A DNA stretch of 64,000 nt from Phialocephala subalpina (Eukaryota > Ascomycota > Leotiomycetes > Helotiales > Mollisiaceae), in NCBI GenBank assembly GCA_900073065.1, contig FJOG01000029.1:7624-71623 (forward strand), in the 5' to 3' direction. Position 1 is the first letter of the stretch. Each line of letters begins with the position of its first letter. A program made the translations under genes and the position numbers. Below, in pieces: positions 33,982 to 45,046 of the stretch. Under the pieces are notes generated by a model. It saw only the letters and a program-made list of their open reading frames with translations, did no database searches and was not told the origin of the DNA.

Positions 33982-35375
33982 GTGAGAGCGAAAGGCCTGT
34001 GGGTGTTGGGCTTGCCGGAATTGGCCGCGGCCGATACACATAGGGCTTTGCTCCTAACAGAAATGGCACTCAAGCGGAAGACAAGGATTGACGAATCGGC
34101 TTGGACGCGATATGGGATGTCGGTGTGCATAGCAGAGGAAGAGGAAGAATATCCACTATGGGAGAGGGGCGGCAACGAGGCAGTCCTGGAACTGCTGCGA
34201 AAAGCCACCAATGGTCGAAAACGACTTTGACAATACGAATTCAACCGACTGCCGGAAATGTACGTGGCAGAGAGGAACATCAAGACAGGGGAAGAGGTCT
34301 ACGCGGCTTAAGGGAACCTCAATTTGCCGTACGCAGTGAGAAAATGTAGTTGTAAGACCGTGGATAGGTTGTACATGTCGCTGCAGACAATGCCGGCAGG
34401 AGGAGTAGGGAAATTCGATGACAGTCGTCATGTGAGAAGCGGATGAATGTCCTCAATAGAGACTTCAAGGATAGGTGAGGATCTTTCAGAGCTTCATTAG
34501 CAACTCGAAGTTACACGGTCGACACCACGTACCACGTGTCTTCGCTTGTCCGGGTCTTACGGATAACTGCAGCGCACGCCGTCTGTTTGCTTGCGCATTC
34601 TATCTCTCCTCCCTTCTTCACAAATACCTCCCAGGGCACAACATTCCACAGGGTGCAACATCTCGCCTCGCACCCTCCTTTGTGCCACTCTCAAAGCATG
34701 GACCATACCTGGAGTCTGGAGTCTTTGAAGGCTTCGAGTAAATGTGGTCTTATGGGACCTTGGAGCCGTCCGTCAAATCAGGCTATTGATTCTCATCCCT
34801 TACGAGTGGATGCCTGATGGGCTGGGCGCTGCCTTCCTACCCATTTAGTCCGGTAGAGGACGGGCAGTTATGTCTACTGCAGCCGAGACTCGAGATCATC
34901 CATCTCTCGAGATGCAAATTCTGATCTTGCTGGCCTCCTAGCAGGAACTGGATCGCAGTCGCATTGCTCTCCAAGTAGAAACAGCCGCCGTGGCCGCGTA
35001 TCTGTACAACCCCGTATGCTAGCAGAAGAGGGCTGAGTGCTTCTTCGCTCTCGGTCTACCGGAGCTAGCTGTTGGAGATGCGTACAAAGCTCTCCTACTG
35101 TTTGATTTGGTTCTCGAAGCAGGTTCTGATCTACTAATCTATGTGCCCCGTTTCTGGACCATCTTGAGAAGTTGGAGGAGAGATATGCACTCATCAAGGC
35201 AAACCCTCTCTCCAAGCACCCTTTAATCCCACGACTCACGGCACAATATGCACCCATAAACCCAAGACTATGCTTATGGAATATGGAGTCGCAAATTAAG
35301 GGACCTATCGCAGTTCTGAGAAATTTGGGAGAGTTGATGTCTTCGCCAACCTTGACTTCGATTTCTGGGTACTAA
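33982..35375 (+). pseudogene. remnants of a helical-repeat (TPR/SET-like) gene
   Basis: Two separate plus-strand stretches encode the same kind of segment: GLPELAAADTHRALLLTEMA (near 34009) and ALGLPELAVGDAYKALLLF (near 35051). The second is followed, in another frame, by KANPLSKHPLIPRL. The L-P-E-L-A-x-x-D-x-x-[KR]-A-L-L-L pattern resembles a TPR-like helix pair that I associate with fungal TPR/SET-domain proteins, but no SET core is legible. Frames are interrupted by stops. I take this as a decayed gene, possibly duplicated. The family assignment is tentative. Confidence 0.35.
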
Positions 35376-35990
35376 ACACCGTATGGTACGCAGGATCGCA
35401 TACTCCTCTGTCCGTCATTGCAAATATGCAAACGCTAACGAGATGACAGGCATCGACTTCGCAGCCACTAGAACCTCTATACCCGAGCTGATGAATCCAT
35501 CGAAATAGTCTGATGCTACTCGCTGTACTCGTTCTTCAACCATAGTTGTGAGCCGGTGCTCAAAGTCGACGCTGCAGCCATGGGCAAGTCTTACATTGAG
35601 CCTTAGTTTGCAAAACGAGATATCAAGGTTGGGGAAGAGATCTTCGTCTCTTGGATTGACGTAGCTATGCCAAAGGTTGCAAGACAGGCAGCACTGGAGC
35701 CTTTCCTTGGCGGGATGTGTGTGTGCTTGTGCAAGATGCCAAAAGGAGGTGTAAGGCATTGTCATCGTTGATAACATTGTTGCCAAGGAAAATACTGCGA
35801 TCTTGACCGAATGTTGTTTTCCTCTCCTTGTCGGGGTGTTGCGAGGGTAAGATGAGAGCGAGAGTAAAGTCAGTTCTTCCGTTGACAATGTGCCCAAGCA
35901 ATTCCTTGAAGAATGGACGAAGTCTGTGCTGTTGAGTGTTATGGCAGTGCAGTCATTGGAGAACTTGAAGGGCGACAATCACAATCCAGG
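35376..35990. other. intergenic, uncertain frame
   Basis: A 187-codon minus-strand frame (35415-35978) covers most of this stretch. It has no recognisable domain and no clean relation to either neighbour, so it is not called as a gene. Confidence 0.3.
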
Positions 35991-37556
35991 TTAACGAACA
36001 TGGACGTTCCTGAAGCGAAGAACCTCCATCTCCAAATCCGAGTTTGCCTTGGACAATCCAGCATTCTCCTTCTGCAATACCTCGACACGCTCTTCCAAAG
36101 CCACAGCGTCCTTTCCGGCTCCACGGCCGTCCTTCTCCAACTGCGCTTTCTCCACCTCTAATCTCTCAACCATCTTCTCCAATCCCCGATTCTCATCCCT
36201 CGCATCGTCCAATTTGCCTCGAAGTCCATCGCGGTTCATCTCGCACTCCCCATTACTCTCCTGCAACTCCTCAACCTTCTGCTCCAGCATGGAGACCCTC
36301 TCTTCACGATCAATCAATTTCATCGTCTCCTCCGCAAATCTGTTCTCCAATTCCACAAATCGTTCCTTTAACCCCGTATTCTCGTCCTCAGCGCCACTCA
36401 AATCACCTCGGAGACCCCTCAAATCCTTCTCCCGATCCTCGACCATGTCTCGAAGTCTAGCCATCTCCTCTTCAGCATCACCACAGACAAAGTCTCCCTT
36501 GCTCTTCAAAACCTCAACTTGCTCCCTCAATTTCTCATTTCCCTTCTCCATACCCAACAGTTCCTCAACTCTGGTAGCCAACTCCTTCTCCAATCTCTCT
36601 CTCTCAAACTTCTCCCCAAACACCTCTCTCTTTCCCTGCTTCACTTCCTTCCCAGCTTCCGTCAACCTCAAATTCAAATCCTTCATCTTTCCCTCCAACA
36701 CATTCCTATCCTTCTTATTCCTCAAATCCTCCTCTTGGAAACACTTAACCTTCCAATCCAACTCCTCAACCTTCCTAGTCTTATCCTCGGCTTCTTGTCT
36801 CAACAATGAGTTCGAGTGCTGGATAAAGCGGTAGTGATTGTCGTATCGAGCCGCGAGATCCATGGTTGTGAGCATGAGGGATTCACGAGTATCGATGACT
36901 GGGATCGTGAATGTTGAATCGAGTGGAACGCTGAGTGCAGTTTTGAATGTCGTCTTCTCGTAGGGTTCGATTTCGAATTTGAAGGGCTTCGGGTCGTGGG
37001 AAGAGAGGGTGATCTTGATGGTTTCGGGGGAGGGGGAGGCGACTTTGACGGTCTCGGAAGAATCGACTTTTGTGTCGTTCGAAGACGTAGAGGTCAAAGG
37101 GGACTTCTCGTTCTCGTCGTCGTTCTTGGTCTTGGATGCGGGGGTGGGGAGAAATTTGGCGGCCTTGATCTGAGCTGGATTCATGTACAGAGTCGAAACA
37201 CCGGTGTAAGTGATCTTGCGGCGGCCGTGCTTCTTTTCGTCATCGGGATCAGCGTGAGGATTGTGTTTCTTGCTCTTGACGATGTTGACTTTGATGTTGT
37301 TGGTTGGGCTGGCTGGGTGGTCATCGTTTTCGTCGGCGCTGTTGAAGTCTTCGATTGTGACTTTTGACTTTGAGTTCGGGGAGGGGATCTTGGGTTGTGC
37401 TTGTTCGGGGGATTTGCCTTTGCCGTTCTCGGCGCGAGTTGTTTCGTTCGATTGGGTAGAGGGAGATTTGTTGTTGTCGGATGGAGAGTTTGATCTGGTA
37501 GACTTGTCGTCAGGTCGATCGATATGAGTAGATGAATCCATGAACTTAGAATACAT
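35991..37556 (-). CDS. coiled-coil protein, N-terminal disordered
   Basis: A single exon of 521 codons. Residues 1 to about 190 are Ser/Lys/Asp/Pro-rich and disordered (KSPSTQSNETT and similar). Residues about 195-235 contain a short folded-looking region (FTIPVIDTRESLMLTTMDLAARYD). Residues about 235-515 are a continuous heptad coiled coil rich in Glu/Lys/Leu/Arg (for example LEKELATRVEELLGMEKG). No motor, zinc or kinase motif is visible, and the family is not recognised. A second in-frame Met five codons in (MDSSTH) is an alternative start. The coiled coil suggests a scaffold or cytoskeletal role, which is inference. Confidence 0.75.
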   Translation of the reverse strand: MYSKFMDSSTHIDRPDDKSTRSNSPSDNNKSPSTQSNETTRAENGKGKSPEQAQPKIPSPNSKSKVTIEDFNSADENDDHPASPTNNIKVNIVKSKKHNPHADPDDEKKHGRRKITYTGVSTLYMNPAQIKAAKFLPTPASKTKNDDENEKSPLTSTSSNDTKVDSSETVKVASPSPETIKITLSSHDPKPFKFEIEPYEKTTFKTALSVPLDSTFTIPVIDTRESLMLTTMDLAARYDNHYRFIQHSNSLLRQEAEDKTRKVEELDWKVKCFQEEDLRNKKDRNVLEGKMKDLNLRLTEAGKEVKQGKREVFGEKFERERLEKELATRVEELLGMEKGNEKLREQVEVLKSKGDFVCGDAEEEMARLRDMVEDREKDLRGLRGDLSGAEDENTGLKERFVELENRFAEETMKLIDREERVSMLEQKVEELQESNGECEMNRDGLRGKLDDARDENRGLEKMVERLEVEKAQLEKDGRGAGKDAVALEERVEVLQKENAGLSKANSDLEMEVLRFRNVHVR

Positions 37557-38314
37557 CTTAGACGATGCTTTCGAGGTGCCGATTAGGTGTCTGTACCAGG
37601 GTTTGGTGTTTGAATTGGGTGTTGAACGTTTGGAAGTGCCGTGCGAGGCAAGTGGACGAGACCGATGTGGTACATAATTGGAGGGATGAAAGGGGAGGGA
37701 AGGGGTGTTATATCCTCAATGGGATGCTTTGAGTGGGAGAAGGGAGGATGAATGAGAGAAAGAAGTGAGCTGGATGTTCATGTAGGCTTCCTGTTAAATG
37801 TTTGCATTCATTCTACCCTCAAGGACATGCGAGGTTGCTAGCATGATGGCAGTGCACATGTAGACAGAGGCACGTCCGGTGGCTAGGGACATCAAAAGCT
37901 AACCTCTAATGCTCTGAACAATGTTGCGATGGGCAACAAAGAAAGTTTGAAGCTCTGCATGTCCGTGGTGTGGGAAGCCATGGCAGACTGCCAGACTCCG
38001 CTGCTGCCGCCCTTTTTTTTGATGTTGATAGCCAGTGACGACGGAATCGTACTAGCTTGAAAGGCCAACAGCGATATAGAACGAAAGAGCGATGTATAAT
38101 TCCACTTGTGATGAACATTTGTGGCAACTATGCCTTTAGTTGAAGGATTGAAGGGTCAAGCTAGCAATGTCAAAGTATGTTTCCTGGCACCCCTACGAGA
38201 GTATATCGTTTCTCGAAGAGGATCGCATGATTCAAGCTGCATTGCATCTGGTATCGTACAAGTACACACAATCCGTGTCTATCATCTGTATGCAAAATCA
38301 GTGGATCTACAAGC
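37557..38314. other. intergenic, no gene seen
   Basis: Between two minus-strand genes: the promoter of the coiled-coil gene and the 3' flank of the PPR-like gene. A T-run lies near 38011-38021. No coding signal. Confidence 0.4.
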
Positions 38315-40468
38315 CTATGCACCTGGCCTTTCTGAATGCAGATATGGCCCAGTCGCCTTAAACCCTTCTTCATATTCCCTCAACCCTTCCTCATAATCAT
38401 GGTCGTCAGTTTCCTTCCACCTTGCAATCATCTTAGCTTGCCACTGCGCACGCCGTGCTAACATTCCACTCCTCCACCTCTTCAGCTGATTGGTCCCACT
38501 CCAGAATCTCACATGGCCACTAGAAGTCTTATACTTGACTGGATTCGGCAAGAAGACTACCCAATCCCTTACAATATTAGGAAAGTTTTGTTGTGACCAC
38601 CGATCATCGTACGAGAGATTCTTGCTACCTCGAGTGATCAACATTCGTAGCCATCTCTTCACATACTGCCTGTTGCGCCATACACGGAATCGAGCGTAAA
38701 TGAGATCGCGGGCTCTTGCTTCGACCAAAGAATCTTTACCCCGTTCTTGGGTGGCGACGAATGCGGCTTCTTTCCTGCCGAGGATGCGCACTTCCTTTTT
38801 AAGCACCGTTCGTGCGTCTTCCATGCGCCGTTGCATCTCGCCGAACCGTTGCCGGTGCGCAAGGTTCGTCATGAGGCGGTTGTACATCTGAATTGTAGGC
38901 TTGACGTTGTATGGTTCTGAGGTCATAGTTTGCCACAGATTGGAAACAGCTTCAGCAGGCAGCTGACCGGTCTCTCTGCCGGTCTCCTTCACTTCTTCAC
39001 CCTTCTTCCTGACGGGCATCTTTTTGACGGCCAGTAATGCGGTCCATTGCAGAATCTCGTTCCAAACATTCAGGGGAATAGTAATCGAGTAGTGCCTAGA
39101 GACATAGTCCAAGAGCCTCAGGGCAGTAGAAATGTCATTGTTGCTACCATAAGCATGAGCAATGGAGTAGAGGAGATAATTCGACGGAAAGAATGGGGAC
39201 CGTTGGCTGTATGCTGTTGGAGGTGGAATTGATGATTCTTCTTTGGTCATGATCGAGTCGACGTCGATGTTCCAGACTCTCCTAAGGATTGCCGCAATAC
39301 CATCCAGGTCAGCCTCTCGACTGAGTGCAATGATCAGGAGGCAGAAAGTTTCTTCGTTGCCAGTAACTCCAAACTTTACCATTTGCCGAAATAGCTGAGA
39401 AGCTTGAGCTTTAATGCCTGAGGAAGTTCCTACTCGATGAGAGGCGAGCGTATGAGGAGGAATGAGCCATGATCGAGGGGTGTAGTTTTCTTCAATGACT
39501 CGAAGTCTGTATCTGTGCTTGGGATTCGTCTTAGCCTGCCAGCATTTCACAGCCAAGAAATGATTAAAAGCTTCGGCATCCGGAACCACAGAATCACCCT
39601 GCTGTTGACCTTTGGGAGGCGTGATCATGCTCTTCCATATCTGCTCCGCGGCATTAGCGTGGCCAACAGACTTGGCACACTTCAGCAGGTATTTGTAGTC
39701 CGACAGATTGAGAGGCCACAGTTGTCGACGAGCATTCATGATACGACCAGCTTGCCCAATGAACGCAGAGCAGAACTCGTAATAGTCCTCCCTTCCAAGG
39801 ATCTTCTCTCCTCCCAAAAGATGCGTTGAGACGGAACTAATTTCACTGAAGACTGCAGTATATGGATCAACAAAGTGCTTCGGATCGATACAACGTAGGA
39901 TCTCGGAGAAAATGGGTGGAGGGGTCGCCAGGAGAAGAGGGGATGGATAACCATAGCTTTCGAGTTGGACGAGGTTCATAAGGGATCGCATCACGGCGTG
40001 TGGGTTCCCAGTACGCAGAGCAGAGTATACATTGCTCTCCTCCTTTGTTAGCACTTCCTCATCGGGAGATTGGTGTTCGAGCGGTAATGGGTCCGCAGGG
40101 GCAATTGATGCTCGTATTCTCTGCCATCTGGGTTGGCCAAATCGTGGAACGGTCTTGTGTCCGAATCGAGGGTCCGCATTGTGTGGTGTGTGGGAGAACT
40201 GTTGTTCGACCAAGCTTGTAGAGACCTCCTCCTCTGCAGAATGTGACGCCGGAATCTGCGATGCCAATACAACCGTCGCAGATCCAAAGTTCTCTTCGTT
40301 ATGTCGTATGGCAGCGGAATCCAACCTAGCGGTGGGGGTTCGGGGAGGAGTGGTTCGAAAGCATCTTCGGAGTCGTAGAGAGTGCACGCGACCGGAAACC
40401 TCCCGAGGACAAGAATACGAGGCGATTCGGGACTCAATTGCCTCGAATCTGAGAAGCAACGAGGTCAT
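38315..40468 (-). CDS. mitochondrial PPR-like protein
   Basis: A single exon of 717 codons. The N-terminus is rich in Arg and Ser with no acidic run for about 50 residues (RVHSLRLRRCFRTTPPRTP), a typical mitochondrial presequence. The middle has helical-repeat signatures such as YKYLLKCAKSVGHANAAEQI, LFRQMVKFGVTGNEETFCLL and MYNRLMTNLAHRQRFGEMQR, consistent with pentatricopeptide repeats in an organellar RNA-binding or translation factor. The C-terminus is very basic (RVWRNRQYVKRWLRML, ARRAQWQAKMIARW). The specific RNA target cannot be named. It is divergent from LSm3 with about 200 bp between starts. Confidence 0.75.
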   Translation of the reverse strand: MTSLLLRFEAIESRIASYSCPREVSGRVHSLRLRRCFRTTPPRTPTARLDSAAIRHNEENFGSATVVLASQIPASHSAEEEVSTSLVEQQFSHTPHNADPRFGHKTVPRFGQPRWQRIRASIAPADPLPLEHQSPDEEVLTKEESNVYSALRTGNPHAVMRSLMNLVQLESYGYPSPLLLATPPPIFSEILRCIDPKHFVDPYTAVFSEISSVSTHLLGGEKILGREDYYEFCSAFIGQAGRIMNARRQLWPLNLSDYKYLLKCAKSVGHANAAEQIWKSMITPPKGQQQGDSVVPDAEAFNHFLAVKCWQAKTNPKHRYRLRVIEENYTPRSWLIPPHTLASHRVGTSSGIKAQASQLFRQMVKFGVTGNEETFCLLIIALSREADLDGIAAILRRVWNIDVDSIMTKEESSIPPPTAYSQRSPFFPSNYLLYSIAHAYGSNNDISTALRLLDYVSRHYSITIPLNVWNEILQWTALLAVKKMPVRKKGEEVKETGRETGQLPAEAVSNLWQTMTSEPYNVKPTIQMYNRLMTNLAHRQRFGEMQRRMEDARTVLKKEVRILGRKEAAFVATQERGKDSLVEARARDLIYARFRVWRNRQYVKRWLRMLITRGSKNLSYDDRWSQQNFPNIVRDWVVFLPNPVKYKTSSGHVRFWSGTNQLKRWRSGMLARRAQWQAKMIARWKETDDHDYEEGLREYEEGFKATGPYLHSERPGA

Positions 40469-40670
40469 TTGCTATCGTCGACCTATCATGGCGTTGTTTG
40501 GGGAAATGCGGAGGCGGGTTGGAGGTTCAATGCTTTTCTGGGGAAGTCAATTTTGGAGGCCGGAAAGTTCCGCGAAGCAAATTTCAAGTCGCGAACCAAA
40601 GTCAACACCATCTGACCTTTGACAGCGACGCGCTTTTTTTTCGACAACCAACGCCAACAACTACGACATC

Positions 40671-41128
40671 ATGGCCGACGTCGAAGATGGAGGATCCGCG
40701 CCTGCAGAGCCCATGGACTTGGTGCGCCTATGCTTGGATGAGATTGTGTTTGTGAAGCTGAGAGGAGACCGAGAATTGAAGGGCAGGTTACACGTAAGTT
40801 CTACATCTGCAGATGCAATACCAGCTTCTAACTGCCTGCAGGCATACGATGGGCATTGCAATTTGGTACTAGGAGACGTTGAGGAGACAATCTACGTGGT
40901 GGAGGAAGACGAGGATGAGGAGGAGACTGTGAAGGTGGGAATCAAAGCTCCTGCAGTCGACAGAATAATGGCTAAAACTGTTGGCAGACTATCCACAAGA
41001 AATCCGAGATGCTGTTCGTTAGAGGTACGTCGTTTACTTCTTCTATTATTGCTTGCCAAGGCGTCGAACAAGCTAATATGACTATAGGAGACAGCGTAGT
41101 CCTCATCTCACCGCAAGGAGCATCATGA
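40671..41128 (+). CDS. LSM3: U6 snRNA-associated Sm-like protein LSm3
   Basis: A subunit of the LSm1-7 (mRNA decapping) and LSm2-8 (U6 snRNP) rings. Exons 40671-40793, 40842-40934, 40988-41024 and 41088-41128 join in phase to 97 residues, the usual length. The Sm1 motif is [20 protein letters not shown] followed by [16 protein letters not shown], with the D-x-H-x-N-L type RNA-binding loop. The Sm2 motif is [14 protein letters not shown], containing the conserved R-G-D. An acidic stretch between the two motifs matches LSm3. Introns are 48-63 nt. Nuclear and cytoplasmic. Very likely essential. Confidence 0.95.
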
Positions 41129-41661
41129 AATCGAGCATTCGAGATCAGCACGAAACAAAAAGCTATGATTACGCAGGGCTAGTTGGGGCAATGGAATGCT
41201 TTGAAGCGTGGCGCATATCTGGGACATCGAGGTAGCGGGGTAGAGGCAGTTGTCTTTGCGCCAAGTTACGGACTTTGCAGCACTGGCACATTTCCAAACA
41301 CGAGATACCACAATATGGCATCTGACCGAATTAGCAAGGCAGAATTGATCATTTTCAAGGCAGACCGCGTACAATATCCAGGCTTGAATGTTCTATGCTA
41401 TTCCAATGACTCAAGTGTAGATGATTCACGACTCTCTCGCGGAGTTCCTTATCGATAAAGCTTCCCCGCCGAAAGAGTCATTGACATGCTACATAACACT
41501 CGACTCCCTTCACCCCACATCAACGACAACCACAGAATGCAATTATAGCATCGAATTGAAATTAGATCGAACAATAGAAATCCTTCAAATGATCTTACGA
41601 ATACACTAAGGAATAACTAAACCTTCACTCGATACAACGTCTGTCGCATCGAGTCAGCATC
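41129..41661. other. intergenic between LSM3 and GTPase gene
   Basis: Holds the LSm3 3' flank and the GTPase promoter. Short frames on both strands have no recognisable content. Confidence 0.4.
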
Positions 41662-43697
41662 ATGGCAACGAAAGGCAAACAGCTCCCACACGAGCGGCGG
41701 AAAGGCGAATCTGTATACAGTGCTATTCTATACCTTCTAAACATCTGCTAATCAACCAACAAGGCATTGAGCGAATTCGCGGACTACGTTGAGCAACAGC
41801 AAAAGCTACGATACCCATCCGCAGCTGGCACCACAAACGCCACCCTCGAAGACCACGCCGAACTCGACATCCTCAATTCCCTCGACCTCGCAGACACCTC
41901 CTCATCCGTCCGCTTAAAAGAGCTACTACTAACCCACAACGATGAGAACTTCACAAAACTGGTTACTCTGCTCGAGACTCGGATAGCGGAAGGACATGGC
42001 GAGACTATATTCGAGATTGGATTTGAAAATAATGGTGACTCAATGGCATTGAGTAAAGATGAATGGGATGCCTGCATGAAGCGATTACGAGAGGCTGCGA
42101 AGAAGGTTAGGGTAGATTGTCAGGTGCTGTTGACGAAACATGTTGGTGGTGAGGAAGAGGCTGAGAGTGCAGCGATCGAGAAGGAGAAAGAGTGCAGTGG
42201 CAAGATATTGATCAGACAGCATCCTGCTACGGTCGAGGAAGTTATTGAGACGCGAATTGCGGTTGTGGGGAATGTCGACGCTGGAAAATCTACCATGCTG
42301 GGTGTACTGGTCAAGGGTGGGCTTGATGATGGACGGGGTAAAGCTCGTGTCAATCTCTTCAGACACAAGCATGAGATTGAGAGTGGTCGAACCAGTTCAG
42401 TGGGTATGGAGATCATGGGATTCGACACGATGGGCAAAGTCGTTGCTGCCGATGTCCCAGGTCGGAAACTCTCCTGGGAAGAAATTGGCAAGCGCTCTGC
42501 GAAAGTCATTACCTTCACTGACTTGGCTGGCCACGAAAGGTACCTGCGAACAACTGTCTTTGGTCTCCTCTCTTCTAGCCCGAATTACTGTCTCCTGATG
42601 GTCGCCGCCAACAATGGTCTGATTGGAATGTCCAAAGAGCATTTGGGAATTGCATTGGCTCTTAATGTCCCAGTCATGGTTGTCATTACCAAAATCGACA
42701 TTTGTCCTCCACAAATTTTGGAGCAGACTATCCAGCAGATCACTCGGATACTAAAATCTCCTGGTGCGCGGAAAATTCCAATCTTCATCAAGAATAAGGA
42801 GGAGTGTATCAACACTGCGACTCAATTCGTCTCTCAGCGTATTTGCCCGATATTCCAGGTTTCAAACGTCACTGGAGAATCTTTGGACTTGGTTCGGGCA
42901 TTCTTGAATATCCTGCCACACCACGGACATTACGATGCTCAAGCTCCTTTCGAGTTCCACGTCAATGACACATTCTCTGTTCCCTTCGTCGGAACTGTCG
43001 TATCTGGTATCATCAAGAGCGGTGTCATACACGCTGGTGACACAGTTCTGATCGGACCAGACTCGTTAGGTCAATTCACAACGACCAACATACGATCGAT
43101 CGAGCGAAAACGAATACAAGTTCCAGCTGCATCAGCAGGTCAGTCTGCGTCCTTCGCACTGAAGCGTGTCCGCCGGAAAGACGTCCGAAAAGGAATGGTC
43201 GTCCTCCCAAAGCTCGAACAAAACGCACCAAAAGTCTACCGAGAATTCGTCGCAGAAGGTACCTCCCCTTCCCTCCTTTGTCTCCTCAGCCCCTCCACCG
43301 CACCCAACTAACTCATACAGTACTAATCCTCTCCCACGCCACCACCATAAAAACCAAATACCAAGCCATGCTCCATGTCGGACCCGTCTCCCAAACCTGC
43401 GCCATCATCGACATCGACCGTGCCTACATTCGTACTGGAGACAAAGCAACCGTCGCGTTCCGCTTTGTGCAGAGACCGGAGTATTTGGCGCCAGGGGATA
43501 GGTTGTTGTTTAGGGAGGGGAGGACGAAAGGGTTGGGGATTGTGAAGAGTGTAGGGTATGATTATTCGAAGCCTTTGAATCCAGATGCGGCGAAGAATGG
43601 GAAGGGGGAGAATGATGTCCAGAAGGAGGGTGAGGGGAAGGCTGGGAATGGGAAGGCTGTTGAGCCGGAGAAGGGTATTGCTAGCCCAAGCAAGTAA
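41662..43697 (+). CDS. GTPBP1/GTPBP2-type translational GTPase
   Basis: An EF-Tu-like GTPase of the GTPBP1 family, linked in animals to EF-1A-like aminoacyl-tRNA delivery, ribosome rescue and mRNA turnover. Exons 41662-41712, 41764-43258 and 43321-43697 join in phase to 640 residues. G1 is GNVDAGKST, switch I contains GRTSSVGMEIMGFD, G3 is DLAGHERYLRTT, G4 is VVITKID (N of NKxD replaced by T, as I recall for this family), and the G5 region is VSNVTGESLD. Domain II follows (FVGTVVSGIIKSGVIHAGDT), then domain III with RPEYLAPGDRLLFREGRTKG. The C-terminal tail is Lys/Gly/Glu-rich and disordered. The tiny first exon (17 codons) is supported by a clean phase-0 junction. Confidence 0.93.
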
Positions 43698-45046
43698 GCT
43701 TTGGAACTTTAGGGGTGACGGCCATGGAGTTTGATGGGTTGGGGGAGAGGTTGCACAGAACTGCTGGGTTGCTACATTGCGTTGTTTTGGGGAGTTTGGC
43801 GTTCACTCTTGGGCTTCACTTGGTTGGCATGGCATGGTATGGCGCTTCGTGGGCATACAGTAAATGCAATTGCTTGTCCAACTTCCATTTGGATTCGACG
43901 GTTTTGGCATGCGACAGGTCTTCATGTTATCGAATGTCTCATGCCACTGGATCATTCCTTGGTGTCCCAAATATTGAAAAAGACCTCCTCGCTACCATAT
44001 TGGGAAGTTTCCCCGAATATTAATACGGGCGACGCCCATCTCCGTTTCCACGCTCAACTTCTCTTCAGCGTCAAGTGGCTAAGACTGCAGGTATATCAAT
44101 ATCATTCCCTTTCTCAATTTCTTAATTGTCCAAGCCAATCCCTAACATTGTCAAGTTGCATCAAAACTATCTGAAATTGCTCGGTTCGTTTCACTTCCCA
44201 GTTCTTGAATTTCAGCACGCTGTTGGAGGTTGGAGGATACCATGTGGCTGACGCCCCTGATCTCTGCATGCGCCACAAAGTCTGTGCCACAGAAGCACGT
44301 CCACAATGCGGGAATGACGTCGCCAACCCGACGTCATGGCACGCATGATCCTGCATGAACTGAACAGCAAAGATCTTGGGGTTTTAAAGATTGGAATTGA
44401 CAGCTGCATGAAGAGTCATATGTTCACATAGCGATTTTTGAAAAACTCGTTATTGCAAACTGTTTACAGATCTTGTAACAGAAGAAAGGAGGAAGATACC
44501 TTTTGAGGATATGGCGGGGTAAAATTTGGGAGTGAGGCATCAACGACTTGGATGGAAAGCTTCATGTGAAAGCTTCATCTGAACAAGCAAGCTAAAAGCT
44601 TGGAACTACCTTATCCTGATCTCAACCCGAATCCCCACAAGCAGCCTGAAGCTAAATTAATTGCGCAATCTGATGCTGCCATGTTCAAAACCAGGATCTT
44701 GGAGCCTGCTTGACAAGGTCAATTCCTGTAACCAATCTCATTTTTTTCCTAGACCTAGCCAGCCTGGACATTCCTTGATATCGGCAAGGACGAAAGATCG
44801 ATGGAAGCATCGACGAATTTGCCTTGGTGGGGTCCACGCTAATCATGCTGGTACGTGGAATGACGTTTGCAGCCGAACCAAGATTCGGGGCAGCTACCCC
44901 TCGCCGTACATGCTGGTTTATATTGACTGCTCTTCATTCCGCCTTCTTCTTATACCATCTTCAATAAATTAAGATACCCAACGATCTCACGAACTTTACG
45001 AATCACACACTTTTGAGACGAGACTTAAGAAAGGAAATCAGCAAAT
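43698..45046. other. intergenic, no gene seen
   Basis: A 1.35-kb spacer. Frames are short and mutually overlapping. Near 44560-44605 there are four spaced AAGCTT words in two inverted-looking pairs. The last 200 bases should contain the promoter and leader of the next gene. No RNA gene could be supported by eye. Confidence 0.4.

Noticed and set aside
36049..36834. 261-codon plus-strand frame over the coiled-coil gene
   Set aside because: It is the antisense of a Glu/Lys-rich coiled coil, which gives long Ser/Phe-rich frames. Composition and the long sense frame favour the minus strand.
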